A DNA stretch of 64,000 bases from Monarcha castaneiventris obscurior (taxonomy: Eukaryota; Chordata; Aves; Passeriformes; Monarchidae): NCBI GenBank assembly GCA_026261815.1, contig JAMPIT010000566.1, positions 31,087,001-31,151,000 on the forward strand, in the 5' to 3' direction. Below, in pieces: positions 26,147-39,415 of the stretch (the stretch's first letter is position 1; each line of letters begins with the position of its first letter). Under the pieces are notes generated by a model. The model was not told the origin of the DNA. It made no database searches and worked only from the letters and a program-made list of their open reading frames with translations. The position numbers and the translations under genes were made by a program.

Positions 26147-27334
26147 AAAGCTGAAGATGAGTTCACTTAAATCAGAGGCAAACAACCCGAGTACTGTAAT
26201 AAACTGGCTCTTGGTAGAACAGGAGTTTGTGTGCCCCTAGAGGACGGTGACTTCAGTCTGGGCAGTCTTGCCTCATGGAGAAGGTAAATGTCACCAGCTG
26301 GCCCATCTGTAGTCCTCCCAAACTATGGGAAGTTGGTAGCAGGTTCATCTCAAGCTGTGGTTCACAGTTCCTTCCTCTGAATGGCACATGGTGAGGATGG
26401 GGAACAGTCTATCACAATATGCTCTTTGGAATATGGTTTGAAATTACTGAGCCATCATTTAAGTCTCCCTGAAGCCAAGTGTAGAGCTTCATGGTTATGC
26501 AATTTTCTCTTTATATAAGTTCTTTGCTTTCTCATTTCCCCTTCCTCCTTGTAAACAAAATAGAGAATGATGAACACAATTGAAAGAAATGCTCTTTGGG
26601 AAATGGAAAGCGGGAGAAGTAGACAGAAATCTATTTTAAACCCATCAGTATTATAACTGAAACAATGGAGTAAAATGTTAACTTGTTTTTGCGAAACGTT
26701 GTCTTAAGTTGGCTGCTTACCCAAGAGCTGAATAAGGAACTACCCTTTCTAGGCAATAAGTCATCTAATAAGACAGACTTATATGACATACTGATTTTAG
26801 CTGATAAATTGGATAAGCAATTATACTTTATTTCAGGATTTAAATAGGATTTATGTCTCATATATTAAGAAGGCATTTGTTTTGATGCTGTGTAATGCAG
26901 TGATTTGCATAGTATGCTTCCTTCATTGCCACTTCTTTTACCTGTTCTTTGCTGAGATACAAACCCTCAGGTTTTACTTCCATTCATTTAAAAACATGAG
27001 ACTTATTAAAAAAAATGCATGTGCATACATCACAGCTAAGAGTGAAGGCTCTTCGGCTTATATATCGTTTTTAGGCTTATATTTTAAAGGAGGAAGCAGG
27101 AGAAAAAGAGATCAAAATGAAAATCAAGAAGCAATCAACTAAAATTCTTTTAATGAGAAAATTAAAATTCGTAAACATATTGTTTAACAGAATTTTTATT
27201 TAATACAAATCTTTTAAGTGTAGTTTAAATATTAAGATTAGGTAAATAAATGTGAGACTAAAAGATAAGACATTTTGTAAATGTGGATGAGAATATAGTG
27301 AATGTATTAAGTGTGAAGAAAGAAAAACCTGGCA
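26147..27334. other. Unassigned AT-rich non-coding DNA
   Basis: About 1.2 kb after the LTR. It shows no retroviral internal sequence, which supports the solo-LTR reading, and no recognised gene. Confidence 0.6.
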
Positions 27335-27475
27335 TCCTGCCTGGCCACAGGGCCAGGTTGAATGGGGCTTTGAGCAACCTGATCTAATTGAGTGTTATCT
27401 CTGCCCATGGCAGGGGGATTGGAACTAGATGATCTTTAAGGTCCGTTCCAACCCAAACCAATCTGTGATTCTAGG
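27335..27475 (+). mobile_element. CR1 LINE extreme 3' end
   Basis: A plus-strand CR1 3'-UTR fragment of about 140 bp. It contains GGCCAGGTTGAATGGGGC, TTTGAGCAACCTGATCTAAT, GATCTTTAAGGTCCGTTCCA and a terminal region ending CTGTGATTCTAGG. It lies in the same orientation as the copy at 22394-22800. There is no coding sequence. Confidence 0.95.
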
Positions 27476-30400
27476 ATAAATGAAAAAAAGGAATATAATT
27501 TTTGTTGTACATTGGAATTCCTAAGAAAATGTTTGAAGCAAAGAATAAAAGTGTTGGGAGATAAGAGCATTATTGTACCTGAGGGAAGGCAAGACAGGAG
27601 GGGCTAAAGAAACAAGGAGTAACTGCACTAATGTTAATTCAGTTGTATCTAATGCTGGGAGTGTACCAAAGCAAAGTTAACTCTGGAGAGCTTGTATGCT
27701 AGAGGAAGCCTTTACTACTTAAGGCAGTAGTAGAAGAGAACTTGGACATTAAAGATGAGCTGGAGAACATCCAGATTTAACCAGGTACATCTCATGTCAA
27801 CATAAGCATTGTATAGAACAGAGGAAGATACCTTTGCCTCTTTGCTGATGGGATTGAATCTCCAGCTCAAACTGCTGTTGCAAAGCTGGTAGGATTTTTC
27901 AATTATTATATATATTTTTTTAAGCATTAGATGCATCAAAAACCTCCCACCTCTATTGCCTCTGTCATTAATTTGAACTTTTACTGCATCTAGGATGTTT
28001 TAACTGTTTACTGCTTTCCATTCTTATACCGTAAATTTTGTGCACATTTTAGCTCCACCTGCCACAGTTGAATTATATGGTAAGTAATATATTTGAGAGC
28101 TTTCAAAGCTTTGCTTTAGCAAATTAGGTCTCATCTTTGTCAAGTGTAGGAATGCCCTACCTATCTGTGGTCAAGGTGTGTTATATGTTTCTTTTATATA
28201 TCTCTGTGGAAAGTTGTGAATTCTTCAACCTCAGCAATGTGTCCCTGCCAAGTGGCTGCCCATTAAATTATGAAATGCCATGTGGCAAATTTCTCTGAAG
28301 AGTTGCATGGCCTCACTTCTGAATACATTAATTCTTTTTTATGTGAAGAACATTAGAGGCTTTGATACTAAATAACCAGTTTAATTTGCTCACTGCTGCA
28401 CCTCTAGACAGATGGCATTGCTCTTCTTTTGACCAGTACATTATAGGGCCTGTAAGAGCTAGTGATTACTTATTATCAGAAGGAATTTATTCTAGCTATT
28501 TGTAGATGAATCCTGAAATGTTTGGTTTCTGAATGTGGACTTTTTTTCCTGGTATTTGCACTGTGTTGTGGCAGTAATGGATCTTTATTCTTGTGCCTAA
28601 GGAGCTTTCTGTCTTGACTCCCATTTCATAATGGATATTTGTACTTATTTTATTTCTATTTAGGTATTGAAACTGATGCTAAGGTACTGAATATATATAT
28701 ATCTGATACTTCTGAGTGGCATTATTTCTGCAGTGATGGGAACATAATTCAAAACATTCTCATATAGTAGGCCTTGTGTGTATGCTTGTTTGCTGCCATG
28801 TTTCTAAATGTAGAGTGGGCTTAGAGAATTTATAAAAGAATGCTACTGCAATTCTGGGGGAAAAGAAAGCCAGTATAAAGTTAGTCAACACTGATTATTG
28901 CAAGATGATAGTGAAAGTTCACCTTTGGTTGTGTTTTATCCAAATATAGATGAAAAGTTACATGTTTTAATTTTGTAAGAGTATGATAACAATAATTATT
29001 CCTTATGTTAGCCAAACTCTCAACAAGCACCAGTGCATATTAGGAAAAGGAAAATGCTAATCAATGCAGGACCTAACTCCATTCCCAGAGCTAGGTTTCT
29101 AAGGCATATTCTTTTTTGAAACTTAAAAGAAATGGGTATGAATTATTCTCTTCTATGACGTGCATGAAATAAATAAAAACCTACACTTTTTCACATTAAG
29201 TACTTCGTGTTATGTTCCAAGATGGAGGAATAAGAGGATGAGGTCTCCTCTACAAAGAGGATGAGTACATTCACAGCAAGATACAGTGAGCTATATAAAT
29301 GGCAGGTCACAGATGTTTTTATTGAAAGTAGCACAGGGCTCTCATGTGACAGTTTTTGCATTGTTTACGTCATAAGTCTTCCTAAACACAGAAGTGAAGT
29401 ATGATTTTGTTTTTTTCCTTTAAACTTGAGTAAGATTCAGCAGAAGAAAGCATTTTCAGATAAGCTATTGCACTTGCTTTTATCAAGTTAATATTTACAG
29501 GTGTTGTCTTAAGTGTTTTTGGAATTTGGAATGTATAGCAGGAATAGGGCAGTAAACATGGTTTTATATATAAACATGTAATATATATATGTACATTGTC
29601 ATAGAAATCAAACTACAAAATATTTGATGAGCTGAGATAATGTTTCAATTATTTTTAATAGTACAATTAAGTGTTTTACAAAACTAGATATAATTTAGGT
29701 ATTAATTGCCAGGAGATGACCAGATCATAAAATTTCTAGATGGAATACAGGAGTAGTATAAAATATACCTTCTCTATCTGCAGAGCCCTCCAGCTGTCTT
29801 GACATACAGATGCAATTATCTTCAGAAGATATTTGAATTAACTTGTGCTGCACTACTGGAAGAGAGGTTATGTTGGGTAAAACTCAGCACCTTGTCTTGT
29901 TTCAGGTTAAAAGATAATTCTGCTTCTATTTGTCTTTTCTTTTTTTTCTACAAATTCCCATCAACTGAAATTTCCCTCCTTATTTTCTGAAAATTGAGTT
30001 TGTTTAAAGTGCTATGAGTACTCTGAATTACTTTTCTTAAGTCTTTTTCCCTTGAACATTGATATATAAAAAAATTGAAAACATCTCAAGACCAAGGTTT
30101 GGTACTTCCAAGTTAATTAATTTCCTGAAAGGACAAATGAGGTATTTTTTACTGTCTATTCAGGAGCTGATGAATTATGAAGGAAATGTGAACAAGATCA
30201 TACAGTAAGCAGTGGGTGGTGCTTGGTGTGTGAACATTTACTCACTTGTGCTCTGAGTGTGAATGTGGAGGGACAGTGCCCTCTGCTCTCTGGTCTAGTT
30301 GCCTGCTGAAGAGCCAAACCACCTTGTTGTGTTCCCCTGGTGCTCAGCATAGCACCTGCTGTGTGAGAACAAACCACACATCATTTGGTTTGTCTAAACC

Positions 30401-30639
30401 TCTGGATGCTTCCTGATTCCAGAAGATGGGATTGTGTGAGCCTCTTGCTAGAACCCTCAGGTGTCACAAGAGACAGAGTATTTAGGAACTCCTACACCAT
30501 TTCAGAAGTTCCCTGGGAACATTGTGGTCTTAGGTCTTATAGAAATTGTCCTGAATCTTTCTTTCCTCATTTAAGGGCTCTTGGAAGCCCTGGAGAGTAA
30601 GAGTTCATTGATAGTCCTTCAGCAGAAAAGCAGCACAGA

Positions 30640-31320
30640 CCTTTGGTCAGAATAATGATGTCTGCTTAGCCAAACATTGAATTGTGGGTGAAGGTCAGCT
30701 ATGTAGTCTGGTCTCCCTCCATCCATGCCTTCGATGGCAGATTTAAACAGGTGCTGGGGTCACTGGGACAGGCTGGCTGGGGGAGAGTGCCCTGTTGCCA
30801 GATCATGCCCTGCTTGGCAGCAGGAGGTGCTCAGCCTTTTGCCCAGTGTTTTTGTGTGAAGCTGGTCCTGTTGGCCCTGCCCCAGATTGCCGGCCCTCAC
30901 ATCACCATCCTATGGCAGGAGGTCTGACACATGCAGCCAGCTCCAGCACAGCATCTGGAGACTTGGGAAACAAAGCAGAGACAGGCATGGAGAAGAGCCA
31001 TAGCTCCTGTTTTGGGATCTGACATCAGCAGCAGTTACCTGCCTTGTCCAGGAACGTGTCTGTGCCTCTGCCTCCTCTGCAGCTCTGTGTACCCATGTCA
31101 TGTCTTATCACCACACAGACCAAACGAGCTCCATTATGACATAAAAAAAATGCACGAGTTGCCCTGGGTTGACTTTACCGTGTATGAAGTGAAACCTTGT
31201 GGAGATGCTTATTCCCTTTCACCATTAGATGGAGCAAAGAGCTGTTCTCCCCTGCTATGCCTCAGAGCTGGGAAGTCTTTGCTTGAGCTCTTCCTGGGAG
31301 CAAAAGAAGCCTCATGAGTT
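30640..31320 (+). other. GC-richer patch with a 128-codon ATG open frame
   Basis: Composition rises clearly above the AT-rich surroundings. An ATG at 30931 opens a 128-codon frame to 31317, overlapping another 81-codon frame at 30682-30927. The predicted protein is rich in Cys, Leu and Ser, has no recognisable domain and no predicted signal peptide or membrane segment. Frames of this length are expected by chance in a window of this size, more so in GC-richer DNA. It may be a conserved non-coding element, an unrecognised old repeat or a gene remnant; I cannot decide. Confidence 0.2.
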
Positions 31321-34300
31321 CTAAGGGCTGTATGTTTGCTTCAGTTCAGAAAAATAAAGTGCCTAGTGCAGAATTCCAGTGTGTTTTACCATCTATTTCA
31401 AGTTGGAAAACTAAGTATGCAGTAAATTAATACCGTTTGCAGTGAGGCAGCTTTCATGCACAAGCTCAATCTTTCATGCATGATTTCTACTTGAACCCTC
31501 TTACCTTGCCTGGAGAGTTAAGCCAAAACGGTCAAAGGGATGTATAATCAAATACTTCCTTTTAAGAAATGACTTTTTGCCAACAGGAGGTGAGTATAAC
31601 TTGTGCTGAAAACTTGAGTTATTAACCTGCTAACATTGAGAAATGTAGTTCTTGTGGTTTGCAAATTGTTTTCGATTGGTGTATCTTTACATGCTGTGAA
31701 GCTTTACTTGATACCTTGTTTTGTGTGATAGATTCTTTTAAAAATGTACTTCTTTCTCCATCAACTCTTGCTGTTCTTTGTTTAGGTGTTTGTTAGGAGG
31801 GAGGGAATGAACATGGAAAGGAGCAGGATGAAAGCCTGCTTGTGCCCAGCTGTGGTTGAAGTTGTATGTGTCTCTCTGTATGTCCATGCACGTCCCATTG
31901 TGTTGTGTTTATTTTGAAAGAAGAGTGGCTGATCAAAATGGTATTTCTTTCTGGCTGTTTCCCTCTGAAGCTGAGTTGCATCTGGTAAACACGGAGTTGT
32001 TTATGCTTTCAGTTTGGGACTGAGAGCCAGGTTTGATATCTGGCTCCTGGCTAAGTTTTCTGCTCTTGGTACCTTACAATGTGTGGTTAGTTCCTTCCAC
32101 TGCTTGTTCTTTCCTGTTTGTGTGTTTGTTAGGTTTTCCTATGCTGAGCAAGTATTTAACAATTTGATTCTGCAAATAGATATTCATTTGCTAAGCCAAT
32201 GACATTTGGAGTCTCATACCTATAGCACATCCAGGAGAAGCACTGCTGTAAAACTGACTTGGGGAATTCAGAAATAAATAATGGTCCAAAGCAGGTCTTG
32301 CTTCACGCAGCTTGTCAGCCTCTGTTTGCAAGTGCATAGTCACACTGTATTGTAATAATTTGCTAGCATATTTTTCTATTCATACTATGCAACATTTATT
32401 GAGATGATTTCACATCAGATGTTTTACTTTTGTTCATAGTGTAAAAGAGTTATGCCTTTTAGCAACTCCTTGGACACATTTTAACATGACCTGCCTTAAT
32501 TTATAAATCACTATTCCTGGCTATCTAGGCAATTCAGTACGAAGGAATATAATTACTTACATGGATTTTTTTGAGTATAGAGATGAGTTGTCTGCTCTTT
32601 GTAGTCTTAATGGTGATTGAACCTCTTTATGCTTGTCAGACATCTGTCACAAGGTGGGATCTTGCTCTTTGGAGGGTCCAAAGCTGTTTGGCAAGCTTGC
32701 TGCTAATGCATGAAGCTCTGTAAATTTGTACAAAGCAATGTCAGGAGAGAGGGTTTTTGGAGAATGAGACAAAGATATTGTGATGGGATTTTGTACATAG
32801 TTCAGTGCTTGGACGTAATCTAGTTCATTATTGCATTGACTGTAAGTACTGTAGAGAGATCACTGCAGGCTTACCAAAAGTAATGTGATCTATGGATAGC
32901 TCTTTTAAATAGGAGCTTCCATTGCAAACTTGGATTTTAAGTGACTTATCATTCTGCAAAAATTATTAGAGCCTTAACTCCTCCAGTTTTTTACAAAACC
33001 AAACATTTAAAGAACATTCAGGTTATTTGCCTATTCATAGGGAAGAGTCAGTTGCCTATGATTCACTGCAGTGAATATTCAATCTAGTCTTTCTCTCCCT
33101 ATTGTTGTCTTCTCTCATAGTCTGATATGTGTTTTATTTAATTTCAAAATCTTCATGGATCACCTCTACATCTGTAGCTGGCCTCTCGTAAGTAGCAGTA
33201 GCACCTGTGTGGTGATACAAGCAGAATATTGTAATATTGTTATGTGAAGCAGTTCATAGAAACTTTTTGTTTTTGACATGTGTTTTTGACCTGGTATTTT
33301 AATAAATAAAAAGTATTATTCACTACTGAAAACTGAAGGAAATAAAACATTGAACTAGATTAGAATGCACCACTGGTTTAGTCAGTTTTTTTTTTTTTTC
33401 TTCTGTAGTAAGAACTGTGCAGGAATTCTTTTAGTAGGTGAACTGAAAAATCTGATTTTCTACTATTTAAAGCTAGATTTTTTTTTTTCTTTTGGTCCTG
33501 TCTGTGAATTGCATACATTTCATACTGTGGAAACAAGAGTCTTTCTTCATGCACAGTTTGGTGCAGTGGCCAAGACACTCATTAAGGAACTTCAAATTCC
33601 CATTTGTTCCCTAACATATTCTAAAGCAGAAATATGATAAGCAGTTATCGAGTGGGTTTTTAGGGGTGAGTGGGGTGGATTTTATTTTTTTTCTTTGTTT
33701 GGTTTTGTTTTCTGTTTGTTTGGTTTGATTTTGGACTCACACTTTGGGAGAAGGGGTGAATATTTGGATGAAAATATTTGGACAGCTTGATCTAGATTCT
33801 CATTAAAATTTTTAGAGTTACTGAAAATACATATTTCTTTGAAAGTATTTGTCAGATAGTTAAATGAACTTTCTATCATTAAATGTAACTGTGTTCCCAC
33901 AGTAGCTGATACCTCTTTACCCTGTGGGAATATGCTTGAGAATACCAAAATTACTTGTCATGTTATCTCTGCTTAATATGCAAGCAATCATTTTAACACG
34001 TGTATTTTACTTAATAGAGACATTCCGTTCATATTTTTGTTCATACATAATTATTTATGGAATAAGCACAGTACTACATCAGAAGCTGCCTATGCTATAT
34101 GTGCATGCTGCGCACCTACTGTACTGAAGGAAGAGGAAATTTTAAAGACTTGCACATTTCCAGTAATACAAAGGTTCTTATGAAAGGGATAACCTATTAC
34201 AAAACATTCTCAGAGCCTTGTTTATCAGCAGCAGTGAGCTGGGGAGCTGTGTTACTGGTGAAATAAGGGCTCCTGACATGATGTGTGCTTGCTGAAGGCT

Positions 34301-35470
34301 CCAGCAGCCACGGGCCTTGTGCAGTCTGTGGCATGAGGCTTTCCACTGGGTATGGGCATGGCAGGAAGCACAGTTTCCAGTGAAGCAAAATAAGCTTCGT
34401 TTTATCCATAGGAGGAGGTGTTCAGATGGCAGAGAACAGTTTTTTGAACAGTCAGAGGACAGACAATGGATATAGTGTTTATTATGATTTAGAGTTTAGG
34501 TAAAAGCTAATCTCATTACTGCTTGTGACTGAATAGTAAAAATGATTGTGAAATGTTCAGCTGTTCAATGGGCATTGTCTAGCTGCATTCAAAACCTCAA
34601 TTTTTAGATTGTGCGTTTCTCTGTATGTTTCCTGTATTAAAAATTGGGAAAAAAATTATTAACCCTCTCATTTCCTCAAAAATTCTATACAAACACTCCC
34701 CCTACACTCACCCTGTAAGACTCTCCATAGGGACAAAGGCCTTTATCCACAAGAAGCAGAAATTTCAGGCACTTGTGTTTTGGGTTCTGGTGGCCGTCTG
34801 AGCCATTGCTAATGGTTTGAACACAGGGTAGATCTGAACATCAAGAAGCTGAACGTGTGCTTTCTGCTTTCAAAACTTGGTGTGAATGAGAGGAAACAGG
34901 AGCTATTCTTTTGTGCTGCTGTTGGAATGACTTAAGAAAACCAAAACCAACCTGAAAAACCAGGATTTTTTTTGCTTGTTTTCCAAGAAGCAAAGGGGAG
35001 GAGTTTTGTTGTTTCTTTGGTTTGTTTGTTGTTTTGGGTTTTTTTTTTTTTAAGTTATTGTGCAGAGAGGGCAAGAAACCTTCCAAGCAGCTGAAATTGC
35101 AAGTGTGTGCCATTTTTCAACTTGCTCATTAATGTGGTAGAGAAGGACTGAGCGTTTAGGTGGGGGGAGGTGGAAAGTCTTGACACTGAAATTGGAAAAG
35201 TTGTTAATGTAGTGACAGAAGTGACCTGCAGTATACTCCTTTCACAATAGCTTCTGTACCTAAGGGATGAGGTCAGTAGAAGAAGCAATAGATTTTTAAC
35301 GTGAATGGACATAGTCATCCACTATTGATCTAAAAACCTGTAGGAGGTTTTTATTGCTGGACCCAAGAGTAAGTTCTGGAATACTACTGCAAATTGCTCT
35401 AGAGATCTAGCCTAATCAAAGAAATCCTTCTGCACCATGAAGTGCTTGGAGACATTGGGAGGCTTTTTGA

Positions 35471-35519
35471 TTGTTGTTGTTGTTGTAGTTGTTGTTGGTG
35501 TTGTAGTTGTTGTTGTTAT
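35471..35519. repeat. (GTT)n microsatellite, imperfect
   Basis: About 49 bp of GTT units interrupted by GTA and GGT variants. The interruptions suggest an old, stabilised array. Confidence 0.9.
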
Positions 35520-37477
35520 TTTCTTTCCAGGCACTTTAAATGTGGTTTTAACTTTGCAAAACCACCGCAGGCACCTTCCAGACCTGAAGTAGTTGCGCTC
35601 TTCAGGCCAAGATAATCTCAGACACTGAAAAGGCGAGAGGGCCTCTCACGAGAGGCAGGATTTGAATGGCTGAGCCAGAGCTGGCGCGTGGCCCTGGCGC
35701 TGGCAGGGCTGGCTCAGCCCTGTGCCCTGTGCTGGGGCGTTCGTCACACACCGAGGGAGCAGGAGCTGGACTGCTGCCAGCCAAGGTTCTTTGCAGAGAA
35801 CAACAGCCTTGTGAACAAGCAGGAGCACTACAGAGGAGGTTTTTAATTTTTCCTTTACCTTGTTGAACCTTTACCTCTGTTAAACTTGCTCTGTGTCTCG
35901 CCCAGCTACTGAGATGCAAACTTGGCAATGTGCTAGTCTTAAAAGGAAAGCACAAGGCAGGCAACAGGGCTGGTTATATTTTGCACATTACATTAATTTG
36001 CTTAGAGTATTCCCTTCTGAAGGTCTGGGCAGATGTACAAGGCTGCATCAACAATGTGTGAACAAAGTGTACATGGATTATGTAGCATTCCTTCATCCAC
36101 TTGCAGCAAAGGCAGTCTGAAGAGAATGAGACAGTGAGGAAATGATGATGGAGCTCGGGGTGAGAGCAGAGAAGCTGTCAGTGAGGTCAGCTGGTGCCCA
36201 TGCCATGCATCCTTTGGGATGGGATAGTTTTGCTTTGCTCTGCTGGGCACATATGCTGCGTTTTTGCACATGGAAGCACGTGTTGTAGCTTTTGGATCTT
36301 TTTCGTGATGGTACATAAGACAGGATGAACTTTAGGAGTTCCCCTGAGGTCTCTAAATGCTCCCTTAGAAATTTGTATTCTGTTAGGAATTTGAAGATTT
36401 TTGTTCAGGCTGTCCTACTTTTTCATTATATGACGTTCACTGTCTTTAAGTTAGTTTCTAGTAAATATAGTGCCTTATTTTCTACCTGAAACTTGCTGTG
36501 GTGGTTCCTTTCAACGGTGACAATGTGTGGGTGTTCCCTTTAAGGACATTTGTAGATTTGTAACTCTGAAAGTGCAAGTTATCTTGTGAATATTGTAATT
36601 TCTTAAGAAATAAATTGAATAAGGCTAAGTCATTCTTACGGTCAAAACCCTCAGATCGTCTTCCGTATCCCACCTTCAGTTGTATATCCAGCCTTGTTAT
36701 TTCTCATTCCTCAGTTTGGCGAGTTCTAGTTCCATTATTTATGCAGCTCAGGACTGGCAGTCTTCCACTGCCATTAAGAGGGTGATTTGCAGATCTGCAA
36801 GCACAAAACTTTCTGCTTTGAGGACAGCCCTGCATTTGGTTTACAGCCGGTTACTGGTAAGACAAAGAAGATCTTGATCCTGTGACATTGGAAGGTGAAA
36901 ATCAGTGATGCTGGTGTTTGTGCCAGAACTGTAGTTCACGAGCTTGGCGTAGCTACAGTTGAGGAGTTGTACTGAGGAAACAAGACCAGCCCTATGTGAT
37001 GAGCTGTCAGGGTAGCTCTGACAAGAGTAATTCTGTTTTCTTTAATTGTTTGGTTTTGTCTTGGATTTTGTTTGTTGCAGTCTTTTTGTTTAGTTTGTTG
37101 TTTGGGTTTTTTTCTGGGGCATTTTTGTCTAAGAAAATCAGTGATTTCCCCTCCTTTCCTTTTCTCATAGTCTTTATGTGATGAATTACAAGAAATATAC
37201 ATCACTGAAAATGCAGAAACTCTGAATTTTTAGTTGTGGAATCTGGCAGTCGAGTTGTCAGTCAAGATTTGTCTACAAATCACAGTACAATGACTAAAAT
37301 TATCTTTCATAAATGTAGTAAACCGGCTGAAATCTATCTTAAACTATTAGCTGAATGGAAGAGCTTGTTATGTACAAATACCAATTTTTGTAAGGTTGCT
37401 ATAGGCTGGGGAGAAAAATGTTGCAGTATTTCCTACAATTTCCTAATCTCCAATTGTGACATCTTCTCAAGAAATTG

Positions 37478-37555
37478 AAAACCTCATTTTGTTTAATAGT
37501 AGAGTTATTTTTGGATAAACCTCTTTTTTTTTTAATAGTAGAGTTATTTTTGGAT
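37478..37555. repeat. 39-bp tandem duplication
   Basis: Two adjacent units of 39 bp, 37478-37516 and 37517-37555. Each begins AAACCTC, passes through a T-rich segment and ends TAGAGTTATTTTTGGAT. The last 26 bases match exactly between copies (37492-37517 against 37531-37556), while the T-rich middle differs slightly. It looks like a recent local duplication. Confidence 0.9.
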
Positions 37556-39125
37556 AGGAAAATAAAAGTTGTATCATATGAGCTGTATGATCAGGCCTGA
37601 TTCCCATATATTTCAGAAATGGGAAATAACTGTCTTTTCATGAATTTGCTCCCATCTCAGACATGAAATAAATGAAGTACTTTTTCCCAGTTAAAAGATT
37701 TTGGAAATAAAAAGGAAAAACCCAAAAAGTGGCCATGATATAATTTTTTGTAATCCAGGATCTTAAGCTTTAAAGATAAAATCCAAATTATCACCAGATC
37801 TATAATAATGCTGCAATAACTCTGAACTGAAAATATTTTTGATTCTTAATTTCTGCTGTTCTTTCCACCAAGGTTTTATTGCCTTACAAAATTAATGACT
37901 CTATTTTCTTCTTTTCATTTGGTGCATCCCTATAGTATTCATTTGGTTCATTAGTAAATTAGCTCAACTGCTGAATCATTTCCTAGAATCATAGGAAAAA
38001 TACCTAAACTGAGGTTTAAAAACTTACATTGTCTCTCCAGTAAAAAAAACCCTAACCCCAAAAAACCAACCTAAAAGCCACATTTCGCTTCTACTCCTTT
38101 GTGTAAGGCTTGCCAGATGTCCTGCAGACCTTAGTTAAACACGCTAAGAATAAAATGCATACTGATATACCTGGGGTACTAAATAATTGCTTCATGTTTA
38201 TTTAATCAATATTTTTGTCTCTCAGGTTTTCTTGATATTATTTTGATGGATGCTTGCTAGATTCCAATGTCAGCCAGCAAGTATTTTCCCCAGAAGAACA
38301 GACCAGCTGAAAACCTTTTTGGTGAGAGGGAAGAAAACCATCAAATAATTGACTCCAGCCAAAGCCAGTTGGCTTCATCAAAGACTCTTACTCAAAATGC
38401 CAAATCTAGTTTTCTGCCACCATTTTGAGCTATTCCTTCTGTGTAGCAGATTTCACCCTAACTGTTCCAATTTAAAGTCACTGGTCGTCACTACTAAAAT
38501 ACAAATGACTGCTGTAATCCTGAGTATTTATTTTCTTTAATTTGTAGTTTGTGGGGCAGTTTGGTAGGTATAATGGATTCACAGAATCATCAAACAATTG
38601 TTTTTTCCTGGATCCTTCTTGTAAGGCATCTTTTACAGACATCCCCCCACCCCTGCCCCATCAAAAAAAAAAGTTAAAAAAGTTTAAGCAGGTATGTTAG
38701 ATAATATACTTTTATTTCTCTGAGTTACTCCTTACAATCAATGGTCTCCCCTTATGATAGTAGGCTCTATAACAAAGAATCCTCTACAGGAATGCATTTT
38801 AATCTACTCTTAATGAATACTCTTATATAGAAACATAGGAATGGAAATTTGTTAGTTCCTTCCTTTGGTAATTATGGAGATTGAGCCTTCTAATCTAGTT
38901 TCCTGTTACATTAATATAATACCTGTTTCCTCTGGAAATTTACCCTTTAGATGACTGTTTTAAAATACCAGTTAGTGCAGTCTTTTATTTCACATTATTA
39001 TACTTACCCTCTTGAGAATGGCACTCATTGTTTGTTCATATTTAGACCATTACTGCAGGTGCAGCAGTGTTGTCATTAAGTAGAAATCAAACTTGAGTTT
39101 TTTCATGAGTTGTGCATATACAAAT

Positions 39126-39415
39126 AGGGTCCTACTTTCCTGCTCAAGCAGGGTCATCCCAGAGCACATGGCAGAGGATTGCATCCAGACGGTGCTTGAA
39201 TATCTCCAGTGAGGGAGACTCCACAATCTCTCTGAGCAACCTGTTCCAGTGCTTGGTCACTTACCAGTAAAGAAGTTTTATATTCATGTGGAATTTCCTG
39301 TGTTCTAATTTTTACCCATTGCCTCTTGTCCTATTTGCCTGGCACCAATGAGAAGAGCCTGGCTCCATCCTCTTGGCATGCCCCCTTCAGATACTTACAT
39401 ACATTGACTAGGTCT
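39126..39415 (-). mobile_element. CR1 LINE fragment lacking its 3' tip
   Basis: A minus-strand CR1 remnant. It has the GAATATCTCCAGTGAGGGAG block, TCTGAGCAACCTGTTCCAGT, then ATTGCCTCTTGTCCTATTTG and CTGGCACCAATGAGAAGAGC, which together correspond to the C-terminal ORF2 and 3'-UTR region read antisense. The terminal octamers and adjoining bases are missing or worn beyond recognition before 39126. It has no coding capacity. Confidence 0.93.

Larger units (their letters stand above)
27476..39125. other. Long unassigned stretch, no transposon recognised
   Basis: Nearly 12 kb without any CR1 or LTR that I can recognise, the longest such gap in the window. Most is AT-rich. TA-rich tracts occur near 28689-28702 and 29568-29593. 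Two patches (about 30640-31320 and 35600-35900) are richer in GC and have longer open frames; both are discussed separately. No exon could be established. Confidence 0.55.

Noticed and set aside
31569..31597. GGAG/GTGAGTATAA donor-like site after a short ATG frame
   Set aside because: A good donor match, but the only open frame before it is seven codons and nothing else supports an exon.
38048..38060. Telomere-like CCCTAACCCC
   Set aside because: A single unit only, inside an A/C-rich stretch; not an interstitial telomeric array.
38578..38600. TCACAGAATCATCAAAC resembling a CR1 3' tip
   Set aside because: No further CR1 sequence follows in either direction, so the match is too short to call.
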